In this document: positions 27,555 through 36,598 of the stretch, one piece after another
Layout of the letters: each line of letters starts with the position of its first letter
Numbering within the stretch: position 1 is the stretch's first letter
NCBI GenBank assembly: GCA_016931855.1
Contig: JAFGDZ010000029.1
Span: forward strand, 1-57,805
DNA from: Bacteroidales bacterium
GTDB lineage: Bacteria > Bacteroidota > Bacteroidia > Bacteroidales > Tenuifilaceae
Direction of reading: 5' to 3'
Length of the DNA: 57,805 nt
Notes under the pieces: generated by a model
The model's input: the letters and a program-made list of their open reading frames with translations, nothing else
Database searches by the model: none
Told to the model about the DNA's origin: nothing
Position numbers and translations under genes: made by a program

Positions 27555-28250
27555 ATGAGTTTTACTGCCGATAGGATACTCTACGAAGACAACCACTACA
27601 TAGCTGTAAATAAACTGTGTAGCGATATTGTGCAACCCGATAAAACTGGCGACGAAGCGTTGCTTGATCAGGTTAGAGCCTTTATTAAGAAGCGCGACGC
27701 CAAACCAGGTAACGTGTTCCTTGAAGTTACGCACCGCATTGACCGCCCAGTGAGTGGTGTAGTGCTGTTTGCTAAAACCAGCAAAGGGGTAGCCCGTATG
27801 AATCAGCTCTTTCAGGAAGGCGCCGTTCATAAAATTTACTGGACAATAGTAAAAAGTTGCCCTGTTCCCGAGTCGCGCACGTTGGAGCATTACATTACTA
27901 AGGACTCGCAAAAGAACAAAAGCTTTTGCTACGACTCCCCTAAAAAGGATGCTAAGCTGGCCAAACTTAAGTACCGCTTAGTGGGTAGCACTGCCAACTA
28001 CTATTTCCTTGAAATTGATTTGCTAACAGGGCGTCATCACCAAATTCGCTGTCAGCTAGCTAAAATTGGCAGTCCAATTAGGGGCGACTTAAAGTATGGC
28101 TATCCTAGATCCAATCCCGGTGGAGGAATTAACCTGCATTCGCGGTTAATGTCGTTCATTCATCCCATATCGCAAACCCAGGTTACTATTGTTGCCCCCA
28201 CCCCTAACGAAACCCTTTGGGCAGAGTTTAATATGGTAGCGGAAGGGTAA
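27555..28250 (+). CDS. RluA-family pseudouridine synthase
   Basis: 231 aa, short form without an N-terminal S4 domain. The catalytic Asp63 is in THRIDRPVSGVVLFAKT. Other family motifs are EDNHYIAVNK at the start, VHKIYWTIV, LLTGRHHQIRCQLAKIGSPI and GDLKYGYP. It isomerises a uridine in rRNA or tRNA to pseudouridine; which position cannot be told. It lies 76 nt upstream of the cyclase gene, which has its own promoter. Confidence 0.92.
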   Translation: MSFTADRILYEDNHYIAVNKLCSDIVQPDKTGDEALLDQVRAFIKKRDAKPGNVFLEVTHRIDRPVSGVVLFAKTSKGVARMNQLFQEGAVHKIYWTIVKSCPVPESRTLEHYITKDSQKNKSFCYDSPKKDAKLAKLKYRLVGSTANYYFLEIDLLTGRHHQIRCQLAKIGSPIRGDLKYGYPRSNPGGGINLHSRLMSFIHPISQTQVTIVAPTPNETLWAEFNMVAEG

Positions 28251-28273
28251 TTAAAAGGTTTTAGGTTGTTAGG

Positions 28274-28304
28274 TTGGGCTTTATTTTTATTTGTACTATA
28301 TTCG
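28274..28304 (+). promoter_or_regulatory. promoter for the adenylate cyclase gene
   Basis: TTG at 28274-28276 and TATATTCG at 28297-28304 (one mismatch to TAnnTTTG) are separated by 20 nt. The GTG start is 22 nt further on. Confidence 0.5.
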
Positions 28305-28326
28305 ACATGTAAAAAGCCTTTCCTAA

Positions 28327-29934
28327 GTGAATTATATTGTTCTCATTGCATCAAATTCTTCGGAAGCCATTACTCAACTGGAGCACCTACTTAGCTCAGT
28401 TGACGATGGCTTTTCCGTTAGTTATGCAAACACCCCTAATTCACTATTTACCTACCTAGAACAGGTTATTCCCGATGTAGTATTCTTTGATGCCACCTTC
28501 TCAGCTAATAGTAGCGCCGAGATTATTGCCGCTGTAAAAGGAAACCCATTGGCAGAGGATGTACCCATTATTGCCTTTGCCCAAGCCAATACCAACAGCT
28601 CCATTAAGCTCCTTTTTCAGGCTGGGATTGATGATTTTATCACCATTCCCGTTTCGGTAAACGAGCTGCTACAGCGCATAGAGCTCAACTTCCAGAAGGG
28701 ACGGCTTATGCAAAAGCTCCGCAAGCAGTCGCACCAATTTAAAGAGATATCGTTAGCTGCTAGTAGCGCTGGAACCTCCGTGCTAATAATCGACTCCACA
28801 GGAGAAATAACCTGGGTTAACGATGGGTTTGAGCGGCTTTACGAGTGCAACCTTGCTACCTTTAGTAGCATTTTTGGCACCAACCTTTTTGATGAAAGCC
28901 TGCCCGAGAACACAGTGCGTGCCATGAAAACCTGCCGCATTGATGGCGAGTATATAGTTTACGATAGCCTTTGGACAACCCCTAGTGGAAAGGTTAAATA
29001 CATACAAACCTCGCTAACACCGGTATTTGACTCCAACAAACAGATTAGCAAGATAGTTGCCATTGAATCCGACATTACGGGCATTAAAGAGGCCGAAAGG
29101 GAGCTGAGCGATAAGCACGACCACCTGCTCTCCATTATGGAGCACCTTGAGCAGGCCAATACGATGCTAGACGAACAACGAACCGAAATAGAGAAGCAAA
29201 AATCGTCCATTGAGGAGGAACAGGCAAAATCGGAGGAGCTGCTGCGCAACATCCTACCCTGGGAGGTGGCTCGCCAGCTGCGCAAGAAGGGCACCGCACC
29301 TCCAAAAAAGTTCAAGGAGGTATCGGTTATGTTTGCCGATTTTGTGGGCTTCTCAAAGGTTTCCGTCTCGTTCGATACCATCGAGGACTTTATTAAGGAG
29401 CTTAGCTTCTACTTCGAGAACTTTGAGGAAATTACCTCGGCCCGCTTTATTGAGAAAATAAAAACCATTGGCGACTGCTACATGTGCGTTGGCGGTATTC
29501 CGCGCCAAAACCATAGCCACGCCTTCGACACCGTACTTGCCGCCCTAGAGATTCAGCGCTTTGTTGAGGAGATAGCCCAGAAGAACGCCATAAAGAAAAA
29601 ACCTGTTTGGCGCCTACGCATTGGCATTCACACAGGTAGCGTAGTAGCAGGCGTAATAGGCAAAAAGAAGTTTGCCTACGATGTTTGGGGCGATACCGTG
29701 AATGTGGCCAGCCGCATGGAATCATCGGGCGAAGCAGGAAAAGTGAACGTTTCCGAAACAACCTACCAGTACATAAAGGACTTTTTCCTTTGCACCTACC
29801 GCGGTAAGGTTCCTGCTAAAAACATTGGCGACATTAACATGTACTTTGTTGAGCGCATCCTCCCCGATTACGCCGAAGATGCCGAGGGCTTTGTTCCCAA
29901 CGCCGCTTTTAGGAAAATTTTGGCATCGTACTAA
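28327..29934 (+). CDS. pseudo-receiver / PAS / class III adenylate cyclase
   Basis: 535 aa, GTG start. Residues 1-125 have a receiver fold, but the acidic pocket at the end of strand 1 is Ser-Asn (IASNS) and the conserved Lys is Ile107 (FITIPVS); Asp55 alone remains. A PAS domain covers about 145-255. A coiled linker ends in ELLRNILPWEVARQL, then the class III cyclase domain (330-520). Metal-binding Asp338 (FADFVGF) and Asp383 (KTIGDCY) are present. Lys379 and Asp452 (YDVWGDTVN) are the adenine-selecting pair, so cAMP is the likely product. N459 and R463 (VNVASRM) complete the site. It appears soluble, as there is no membrane segment. Confidence 0.88.
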   Translation: MNYIVLIASNSSEAITQLEHLLSSVDDGFSVSYANTPNSLFTYLEQVIPDVVFFDATFSANSSAEIIAAVKGNPLAEDVPIIAFAQANTNSSIKLLFQAGIDDFITIPVSVNELLQRIELNFQKGRLMQKLRKQSHQFKEISLAASSAGTSVLIIDSTGEITWVNDGFERLYECNLATFSSIFGTNLFDESLPENTVRAMKTCRIDGEYIVYDSLWTTPSGKVKYIQTSLTPVFDSNKQISKIVAIESDITGIKEAERELSDKHDHLLSIMEHLEQANTMLDEQRTEIEKQKSSIEEEQAKSEELLRNILPWEVARQLRKKGTAPPKKFKEVSVMFADFVGFSKVSVSFDTIEDFIKELSFYFENFEEITSARFIEKIKTIGDCYMCVGGIPRQNHSHAFDTVLAALEIQRFVEEIAQKNAIKKKPVWRLRIGIHTGSVVAGVIGKKKFAYDVWGDTVNVASRMESSGEAGKVNVSETTYQYIKDFFLCTYRGKVPAKNIGDINMYFVERILPDYAEDAEGFVPNAAFRKILASY

Positions 29935-30197
29935 TAAAACTAGCCGAACGGCGCTCAAGGAGCACTGCCAGCAACGCAGTGATTAAAAATGGATTAAAAC
30001 AAAAAAACTCTTACCAAACCTAAGAAACAAAGCCTAAAGCCCCAAAGCACACATACACTTCAGCATCGTATAACACCAAATGGGCGCACCTAATAAACGG
30101 AACACCCCTTTTTCTTTTATCCACAGCCATAAACTTAGGAACGCGTTTTGCTGATTCTGTTTTTTACCGTTATTTTACCGTTGTAAAATTTGCATGT

Positions 30198-31019
30198 ATG
30201 CGTAAACTATCTCTCCTACTAGGAATTATTATTACTTCGATTTTTGGAAGCACCACAGTTAGTGCATCCAGCTTTGTGCAGGACACCATTTTTAACCAGC
30301 GCGACAACAGCTACCGCAAACAGGGATTCTGGCGCAAGAACTATCCTAACGGAAAACTAGCTTACAAAGGCTACTTTAAAGACGATAAACCCCGCGGTAT
30401 CGTTACCCGCTATCATGAGGATGGAACCCTCCTTGCCGAGATGGCATTCAACAGCACAGGCAATAAGGCACAGGTAAAACTCTACTACTCTGGAGGCTAC
30501 AAAGTAGCAGCCGAGGGAACCTACCTTAACGAAAAAAAGGATAGCGTGTGGAAATACTTTGCCCCCGATAAACGCTTGGTTTTTCAAGAAACATACCAAC
30601 GTGGCGTTAAGCATGGCAATTACATTACCTACTACCGCAGCGGCGCCGTTTACGAGGTTATTCCCTACGTTAACGGCGAAATTGAAGGCGACATGCGCCA
30701 GTACTACCCCAATGGACAAATAAAAACGGAATGGACACTAGTAAACGGAAAGCAAAGCGGCAAAATTTGCTCCTACTTTTCCGATGGCACCGTTCGCATT
30801 GAAGGACAGTATAAAGAAGGCATTAAGCATGGCATTTGGAGCATATACAACATGGATAGGAAATTGGTAAGGCAAACTCAGTACGTTAATGGCTTCCCTA
30901 AGAACCGAGAGGAAGAGATGGAACGTGAAACCAGAGAAATTGAGGAGATGCTAAAAAATGCGGGACAAATTTTGGAGCCAGACGTACAAAGCTTTTTTGA
31001 ACGCACTGGAGGATTCTAG
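30198..31019 (+). CDS. exported MORN-variant repeat protein
   Basis: 273 aa. Signal peptide (residues 1-24). The mature chain is a run of about eight MORN-like repeats of roughly 22-24 residues with the pattern G-x-W-x-x-Y-x-x-x-G-K-L-x-x-x-G-x-Y, for example GFWRKNYPNGKLAYKGYFKD and GDMRQYYPNGQIKTEWTLVN, ending in an acidic helix (EEEMERETREIEEMLKNAG). Such YwqK-type repeats form beta-sheet sheets; exported members in Bacteroidota are common and functionally uncharacterised. It lies 43 nt upstream of the T9SS subtilase and is probably co-transcribed with it. Confidence 0.82.
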   Translation: MRKLSLLLGIIITSIFGSTTVSASSFVQDTIFNQRDNSYRKQGFWRKNYPNGKLAYKGYFKDDKPRGIVTRYHEDGTLLAEMAFNSTGNKAQVKLYYSGGYKVAAEGTYLNEKKDSVWKYFAPDKRLVFQETYQRGVKHGNYITYYRSGAVYEVIPYVNGEIEGDMRQYYPNGQIKTEWTLVNGKQSGKICSYFSDGTVRIEGQYKEGIKHGIWSIYNMDRKLVRQTQYVNGFPKNREEEMERETREIEEMLKNAGQILEPDVQSFFERTGGF

Positions 31020-31062
31020 CATAAGTAATACCCCAAAACATACGTAGCAAAATCATTGTAGT

Positions 31063-32685
31063 ATGAAAAGAATACTCCTTGCCACTCTTCTAACCCTATC
31101 GCTAAATGGGTTCTCGCAAAGCAAATACTTTATTGCCTTTACCAATAAGAGCAACAGCACCTATTCAACCGAGAACCCCAGCGATTTTCTTAGCCCCACC
31201 GCCATCTCCCGGAGGGAAAGGCAAGGAATATCCGTTACTACCCAGGACTTGCCCGTTAACCAGCAGTACATTGATGCCGTTATTAAACAGGGCGCAATGG
31301 TAAAATATCCGCTTAAATGGTTTAACGGCGTTGTAGCCGAAATTCCCAGTTCCGCCGTTACCACAGCCATTCTTGGGCTTGACTTTGTTGCAAGCGTCAG
31401 CCAAATTTTCGACCCCGCTAAGCAGGGAACCCCTCTAAGCGAATTTGACTTTGGCGCTGCCTACCAATCTAAAAGCACCGATACCGATAGGTTTAGCTAC
31501 GGATCGGCCGCCCAACAAATTAAGATGCTAAATGGGCACATACTCCACAACCAAGGCTTTACCGGAAAAGGAATGACCATTGCCGTTTTAGATGCCGGAT
31601 TCAGAAACGTGAATACCCTAACCGCATTCGACAGCTTACGCAACAGCCAACGACTGCTTGGCACTAAGGATTTTGTAAATCCCGCAGCCAATATCTACCT
31701 ACAACACTCGCATGGTACAGTTGTACTCTCCACCATGGCAGGGCTAATACCCAACACACTAGTGGGCACCGCACCACATGCAAGTTACTGGCTGATACGA
31801 ACCGAAGATACCAACAGCGAGCAGCTTATTGAGGAGTACAACTGGGCTGCAGGCGCCGAATTTGCCGATAGCGTTGGTGCCGATGTTATTAACTCCTCGT
31901 TAGGCTACACCACTTTTGATGTAACCTCCCAAAACCATACCTACGCGGAACTTGATGGGAATACAGCCCCATCAACCAAAGCCGCCAACATAGCAGCTCA
32001 AAAAGGGATGGTGGTAGTAATTAGCGCTGGCAACGATGGCGATTCGCCATGGCGCTACATATCGGCTCCCGCCGATGCCACAGGGGTACTTACCGTTGGA
32101 GCAACCACTTCAACTGGTCAACCAGCCAGTTTCTCGTCCGTAGGGCCATCGGCCGATGGCCGAATAAAGCCCGACATTGCCGCAATGGGCGTTAACACTG
32201 CCGTACAAAACATTGATGGCTCAATAGGCACAACTAATGGGACATCGCTATCGGCGCCAGTAATATCGGGGTTAGTGGCCTGCTTATGGCAAGCCCATAA
32301 CAGCTATACCGCCACCGAAATTGTGGAGCAAATAAAAGCTAACGCATCGCAAAGCCAGCTGCCAAACAACACCCTAGGCTACGGGCTACCCAACTTTGGA
32401 ACCGCCCTAAGCACCAACAATATGGAGAACAGCAGCGCCGCTGGGCTAAGAATATACCCAAATCCGTTCGATACCACAATAACCCTTACTCTTCCCAACG
32501 CAACAAACAAATTGGTTAGCGTAACAGTTGTTTCAGTTAACGGACAACGCTTGGTTAGCCAAGTTAAAAATGCCAGTAACGGCCTAGTAGAGTTAATCTT
32601 GCCAAAGGAGCTAAGCAGCGGACTATACCTAATTAACGTAACATACGACACCGTTAAGCTATCAACCAAAGCGCTAAAGCTGTAA
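31063..32685 (+). CDS. subtilisin-like serine protease (S8) with type IX secretion sorting domain
   Basis: 540 aa. Signal peptide (residues 1-18). An N-terminal pro-region precedes the S8 catalytic domain (about 165-435). The triad is Asp177 (AVLDAGF), His217 (HSHGTVVLSTMAG) and Ser395 (GTSLSAPV), with oxyanion Asn324 (SAGNDG). Residues from about 455 form a T9SS C-terminal sorting domain: LRIYPNPFDTTITLTL, VSVVSVNGQRL-like middle and SGLYLINVTYD. The enzyme is predicted to be secreted or anchored on the cell surface. No T9SS machinery genes are in the window. It continues into xseA after 36 nt. Confidence 0.94.
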   Translation: MKRILLATLLTLSLNGFSQSKYFIAFTNKSNSTYSTENPSDFLSPTAISRRERQGISVTTQDLPVNQQYIDAVIKQGAMVKYPLKWFNGVVAEIPSSAVTTAILGLDFVASVSQIFDPAKQGTPLSEFDFGAAYQSKSTDTDRFSYGSAAQQIKMLNGHILHNQGFTGKGMTIAVLDAGFRNVNTLTAFDSLRNSQRLLGTKDFVNPAANIYLQHSHGTVVLSTMAGLIPNTLVGTAPHASYWLIRTEDTNSEQLIEEYNWAAGAEFADSVGADVINSSLGYTTFDVTSQNHTYAELDGNTAPSTKAANIAAQKGMVVVISAGNDGDSPWRYISAPADATGVLTVGATTSTGQPASFSSVGPSADGRIKPDIAAMGVNTAVQNIDGSIGTTNGTSLSAPVISGLVACLWQAHNSYTATEIVEQIKANASQSQLPNNTLGYGLPNFGTALSTNNMENSSAAGLRIYPNPFDTTITLTLPNATNKLVSVTVVSVNGQRLVSQVKNASNGLVELILPKELSSGLYLINVTYDTVKLSTKALKL

Positions 32686-32721
32686 TAAGCCAGCCAAACG
32701 GAAACACAGAAAAGAGATAAA

Positions 32722-34092
32722 ATGGGGACAACCGAAAAATTATCGTTACTTGAGCTTAACCAGCGCATTAAAGCATATTTACAGGGCTCGTTCCCCGATT
32801 ACTACTGGATTACCGCGGAGATTAGCGAGATAAAAGAGAGTAGCACTGGGCACTGCTATCTTGAGCTGGTGCAAAAAGATGAGTTTGCCTCTCGAATTGT
32901 AGCCAAAAACAGAGCCACAATATGGAGCGATACCTACCGAATGCTTAAGCCATACTTCCAAACAGCCACACAACGACAGCTAAGCGCAGGGCTAAAAGTG
33001 CTTGTTATGGTTGATCTAGCCTTTCACGAGGTGTACGGTCTATCCCTCAGAATTGTTGATATTGAACCCAGCTACACAATTGGCGAAATAGAGCTTAAGC
33101 GCCGAGAAACCATACAACGGCTAGAGAACGAGGGGGTAATAAACATGAACAAAGAGCTATCCATGCCGTTACTGCCCAAGCGGGTTGCAGTAATATCATC
33201 GGATAAGGCTGCTGGATATCAGGATTTTGTTAATCAAATTACAGACAACCCTTATGGTTACAGCATAGAGCTAACACTTTTCCCAGCAGTAATGCAGGGC
33301 ACACAGGCCGAAGCATCTATTGTGAACGCCCTTAATCAGGTTTACGAGCAACAGGAAAATTTTGACACCGTAGCTATTATAAGGGGCGGTGGGTCACAAT
33401 CGGACCTAGCTTGCTTTGACGAATACTGGGTAGCAGCAAACATTGCACAGTTCCCCTTACCCGTAATAACAGGCATAGGACATGAGAAGGACACATCGGT
33501 TGCCGACATGGTAGCCCATCAACGGCTAAAAACGCCAACCGCTGCAGCAGAATTTATTATCACTAAATTTAACGAGGCCGAGGCAACTGCCATTAACCTT
33601 AAAGAACTTTTTGTTGATATTGTTGAAAGCGCAATTGCCAGTAACAAACAGAAGCTACAAGAGATAAAGATTGTATTACCCGCACATGTTTACGACAAAA
33701 CACGCCTATCGGCTATCCAGTTTGAAAAACTCAAAGCCAAGGCAATAAGCCTTACCACGCTAGCTGTGCAACGCGAGAAATTTGGGCTACAAAAGAAGAG
33801 CAAATCACTATCGCAACAAGTAACAAATCAAATAAATAAAGAAAAAGAACGAGTAAGAAACCATTCCTTCGCACTAAAAAAGGAGAGCATAAAATCAGTT
33901 AACACCGCCATTCGTAAAATTGATGCGCACGAACGTAACCTTGAAGCACTAAATCCCGAAAACGTTCTTAAACGAGGTTATTCTATTACATATTCCGGCA
34001 AAACGCTTATTAAAAGTAAAGATCAGGTAGAAACAGGAACGGAAGTAACTACCATTCTTTATAATGGGGAGATAAGCAGTAGGGTTATTTAA
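32722..34092 (+). CDS. xseA: exodeoxyribonuclease VII large subunit
   Basis: 456 aa. N-terminal OB fold (about 1-100: YYWITAEISEIKESSTGHCY), catalytic domain (about 120-320) with IIRGGGSQSDLACFDEYWVA and ITGIGHEKDTSVADMVAHQR followed by KTPTAAAEF, and a C-terminal coiled coil (about 320-430). It degrades single-stranded DNA to oligonucleotides together with XseB and functions in repair. The small-subunit gene lies 7.9 kb downstream beyond three signalling genes on the same strand instead of adjacent. Confidence 0.96.
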   Translation: MGTTEKLSLLELNQRIKAYLQGSFPDYYWITAEISEIKESSTGHCYLELVQKDEFASRIVAKNRATIWSDTYRMLKPYFQTATQRQLSAGLKVLVMVDLAFHEVYGLSLRIVDIEPSYTIGEIELKRRETIQRLENEGVINMNKELSMPLLPKRVAVISSDKAAGYQDFVNQITDNPYGYSIELTLFPAVMQGTQAEASIVNALNQVYEQQENFDTVAIIRGGGSQSDLACFDEYWVAANIAQFPLPVITGIGHEKDTSVADMVAHQRLKTPTAAAEFIITKFNEAEATAINLKELFVDIVESAIASNKQKLQEIKIVLPAHVYDKTRLSAIQFEKLKAKAISLTTLAVQREKFGLQKKSKSLSQQVTNQINKEKERVRNHSFALKKESIKSVNTAIRKIDAHERNLEALNPENVLKRGYSITYSGKTLIKSKDQVETGTEVTTILYNGEISSRVI

Positions 34093-34185
34093 CACCAAGA
34101 TAATTCTACCGTTACAAAAAACTTGAGAAAAAGCAATGCCGTTAGGATATGTTTTCCTTAATTTGCCATAATAAACTTTTACGAA

Positions 34186-36372
34186 TTGAAACTCTTCATA
34201 TTACGTTCTATTATTCCTCTTTGCGCATTAGTTTCGCTAGGGACAGGTGTCTTCTCTCAGGATAAAAATCCACGATTAGACAGTCTATTCAATAGGCTCT
34301 CCACCGCATCAAGTTTAGAACAACAAATAGATATCTACACCAACATATCGTACCAATACGGGAACACCAACGTAGATTCTTTCTACTTCTATGCCAAAAA
34401 AAGTATTGCCCTTGCCATCAATAGCAACTACGATACGCTTCTTGCAAACTCCTACAATGCACTGGGCAATGTATTTACAGCCCTTAATCTTAGCGACTCA
34501 GCATTACACTACTATACTCTTGCAAAAAACATTAGAGAAAAGCACGGCCTTACCCTAAGGGTGTCGCACAGCCTGTTCAACATTGGAATGAGCTATTATA
34601 GGCAAAATAGAATTCACGAAAGTTTAGAAGCCCTTAAACAATCTCTAAAAATAGCCATTGATTACAACGACATTGAAAACCAAAAAAATACACTTTACTA
34701 CATAACCTCGGTTTATATACACATTCACAATTATGATAAGGCTTTAGAGTACGCCCTACGCTTAGCTAACGTATCAATTAGCCATCAGGATAAAGAAGCA
34801 CTTGCCATTACCTACGCAATAATAGGAGAGATACATTCCAAAATCAAAAATATCGACATGGCAAAGGAGTATATGCAAAAGTCTTTAGACTTACACTACT
34901 CCATTGGAACAACAGGATCTATAGCAAGCCTTTTAAACAACCTAGCCATTATTTACGACTCAGAACACAACTACACCAAAGCTCTTGAATACTACACTAA
35001 TGCGTTAGGGCATTACGAAAAACATAACGATAAGGAGGGCATTTCTGCCGTTCTAAACAATATTGGCTACGTTCATGCAACGCTAAAAAACTACGATAAG
35101 GCAATTCAAACCTACAAAAACTCACTGGCCATAAGCCAAGAGATAAATGACATAGGAAGCATTGCCAACACAAACAACAACTTAGCACAGGTTGCACTTA
35201 CCATAGGCGATAATAACCTAGCGTTTAAATATGTAAATAATGCGCTTCCTCTTGCAAGGCAATATGGCGACAAGTCATTTTTAGCCGAAAGCTATGAGGT
35301 TTTAGCCAAAATACACATAAACAGAGGCGATTACAAAAAGGCTGTTGAATACCAATCGTTACTCCTCTCCTACAAAGACTCATTGCATAACAGAGAACGT
35401 AACGACAAGGTTATAGAGATGCAAACCCGTTTTGAAACGGAAGCAAAGGAAAAGGAGATTCAGCTGCTAAAAAAAGATAACGAGATAAGACAACTTGACG
35501 CAACTAGGCAAAAGAACTTTCAGAAATACCTAATAATTCTAGCGCTGCTGCTTCTAGGGCTTCTATTCCTTATTTACTATGGGCTTCATCTAAAAAAGAA
35601 GAGCAACGAATTGCTTTCCAAAAAGAACGAGGAGCTAAAATTGGCAAATGAGAAGCTCCGCGAATCGGAAAAAAACCTTAAAGCACTCAATAGCACAAAG
35701 GATAAATTCTTCTCCATAATTGCCCACGACCTAAAAAACCCATTCAATGCCCTTTTAGGCTTTAGCGAGCTGCTTCACCACAACTTCGACAACTTTACTA
35801 CAAAGGAAACCAAGGAGTACATTGGCGTCATTAATGAATCGGCGCAATCGCTATTTAGGCTGCTCGAGAACCTTTTACAATGGTCCAGAACCCAAACAGG
35901 AAAACTATCATACAATCCCGAAAAAATAAAGCTATACTCTATTATTAATCAGGAGACAGAGCTACTCCGGATTAATGCCGATAAAAAAGGAATTAACATT
36001 TCCATTGATGTTGATAACGAGCTGGAGGCATTCGCCGATAAAAACATTGTATCAACAGTGCTTAGAAACTTTATTAATAATGCCATAAAGTTTACACATG
36101 CAGGGGGAAGCGTACGGGTTAAAGCCTACGTTGATGATACCCAAAAAGTAAGAATAGATACCATTGACGACGGCATTGGCATTAACCCCAACGATATAAA
36201 CAAGCTCTTTAGAACCGATTTATCATTCTCGTCAAAAGGAACGGCCAACGAGGAAGGAACTGGTTTAGGGTTAATTATCTGCAAAGAGTTTATTGAACGT
36301 GCTGGCGGGGAAATAATTGTAAAAAGCAATGTTGGAAAGGGGAGCACATTCTCTTTTACGCTCCCAAAGTAA
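34186..36372 (+). CDS. TPR-repeat sensor histidine kinase
   Basis: 728 aa with a TTG start at 34186, chosen because the signal peptide (MKLFILRSIIPLCALVSLGT) begins there and no ATG fits. The periplasmic sensor has about eight TPR units (residues 60-400; for example AKEYMQKSLDLHYSIGTTGS). One helix crosses the membrane at about 446-466, followed by a coiled coil. The kinase core has phospho-acceptor His514 in SIIAHDLKNPFNALLGF, then N-box NFINNAIKFTH, DDGIGI and EEGTGLGLIICKEF. No response regulator is encoded next to it; the receiver partner is unknown. It is paralogous to the kinase at 39114-41972. Confidence 0.92.
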   Translation: MKLFILRSIIPLCALVSLGTGVFSQDKNPRLDSLFNRLSTASSLEQQIDIYTNISYQYGNTNVDSFYFYAKKSIALAINSNYDTLLANSYNALGNVFTALNLSDSALHYYTLAKNIREKHGLTLRVSHSLFNIGMSYYRQNRIHESLEALKQSLKIAIDYNDIENQKNTLYYITSVYIHIHNYDKALEYALRLANVSISHQDKEALAITYAIIGEIHSKIKNIDMAKEYMQKSLDLHYSIGTTGSIASLLNNLAIIYDSEHNYTKALEYYTNALGHYEKHNDKEGISAVLNNIGYVHATLKNYDKAIQTYKNSLAISQEINDIGSIANTNNNLAQVALTIGDNNLAFKYVNNALPLARQYGDKSFLAESYEVLAKIHINRGDYKKAVEYQSLLLSYKDSLHNRERNDKVIEMQTRFETEAKEKEIQLLKKDNEIRQLDATRQKNFQKYLIILALLLLGLLFLIYYGLHLKKKSNELLSKKNEELKLANEKLRESEKNLKALNSTKDKFFSIIAHDLKNPFNALLGFSELLHHNFDNFTTKETKEYIGVINESAQSLFRLLENLLQWSRTQTGKLSYNPEKIKLYSIINQETELLRINADKKGINISIDVDNELEAFADKNIVSTVLRNFINNAIKFTHAGGSVRVKAYVDDTQKVRIDTIDDGIGINPNDINKLFRTDLSFSSKGTANEEGTGLGLIICKEFIERAGGEIIVKSNVGKGSTFSFTLPK

Positions 36373-36534
36373 TACTAAGCGGACAATACTTCCCATCCAA
36401 TTTACAATAAGCATCGGCATAAATAGAGCTGCATGCTATTTAAAGCCTATTTCCTATAAGATGGCAACAGGAGCACACTGCAACAATCGCCCCATCAGTA
36501 TCTTACGTAAGTTTTTTATCTATCCTAAAAAATG

Positions 36535-36565
36535 TTTTGCATAAAATCTTATCTTAGTAACTTTA
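36535..36565 (+). promoter_or_regulatory. promoter for the TPR/SpoIIE phosphatase gene
   Basis: TTTG at 36535-36538, 19 nt, TAACTTTA at 36558-36565 (one mismatch to TAnnTTTG). It implies the phosphatase can be transcribed separately from the upstream kinase. Confidence 0.5.
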
Positions 36566-36598
36566 TGGTTAATACCCTGTCCCTTCAAAACAATTACA

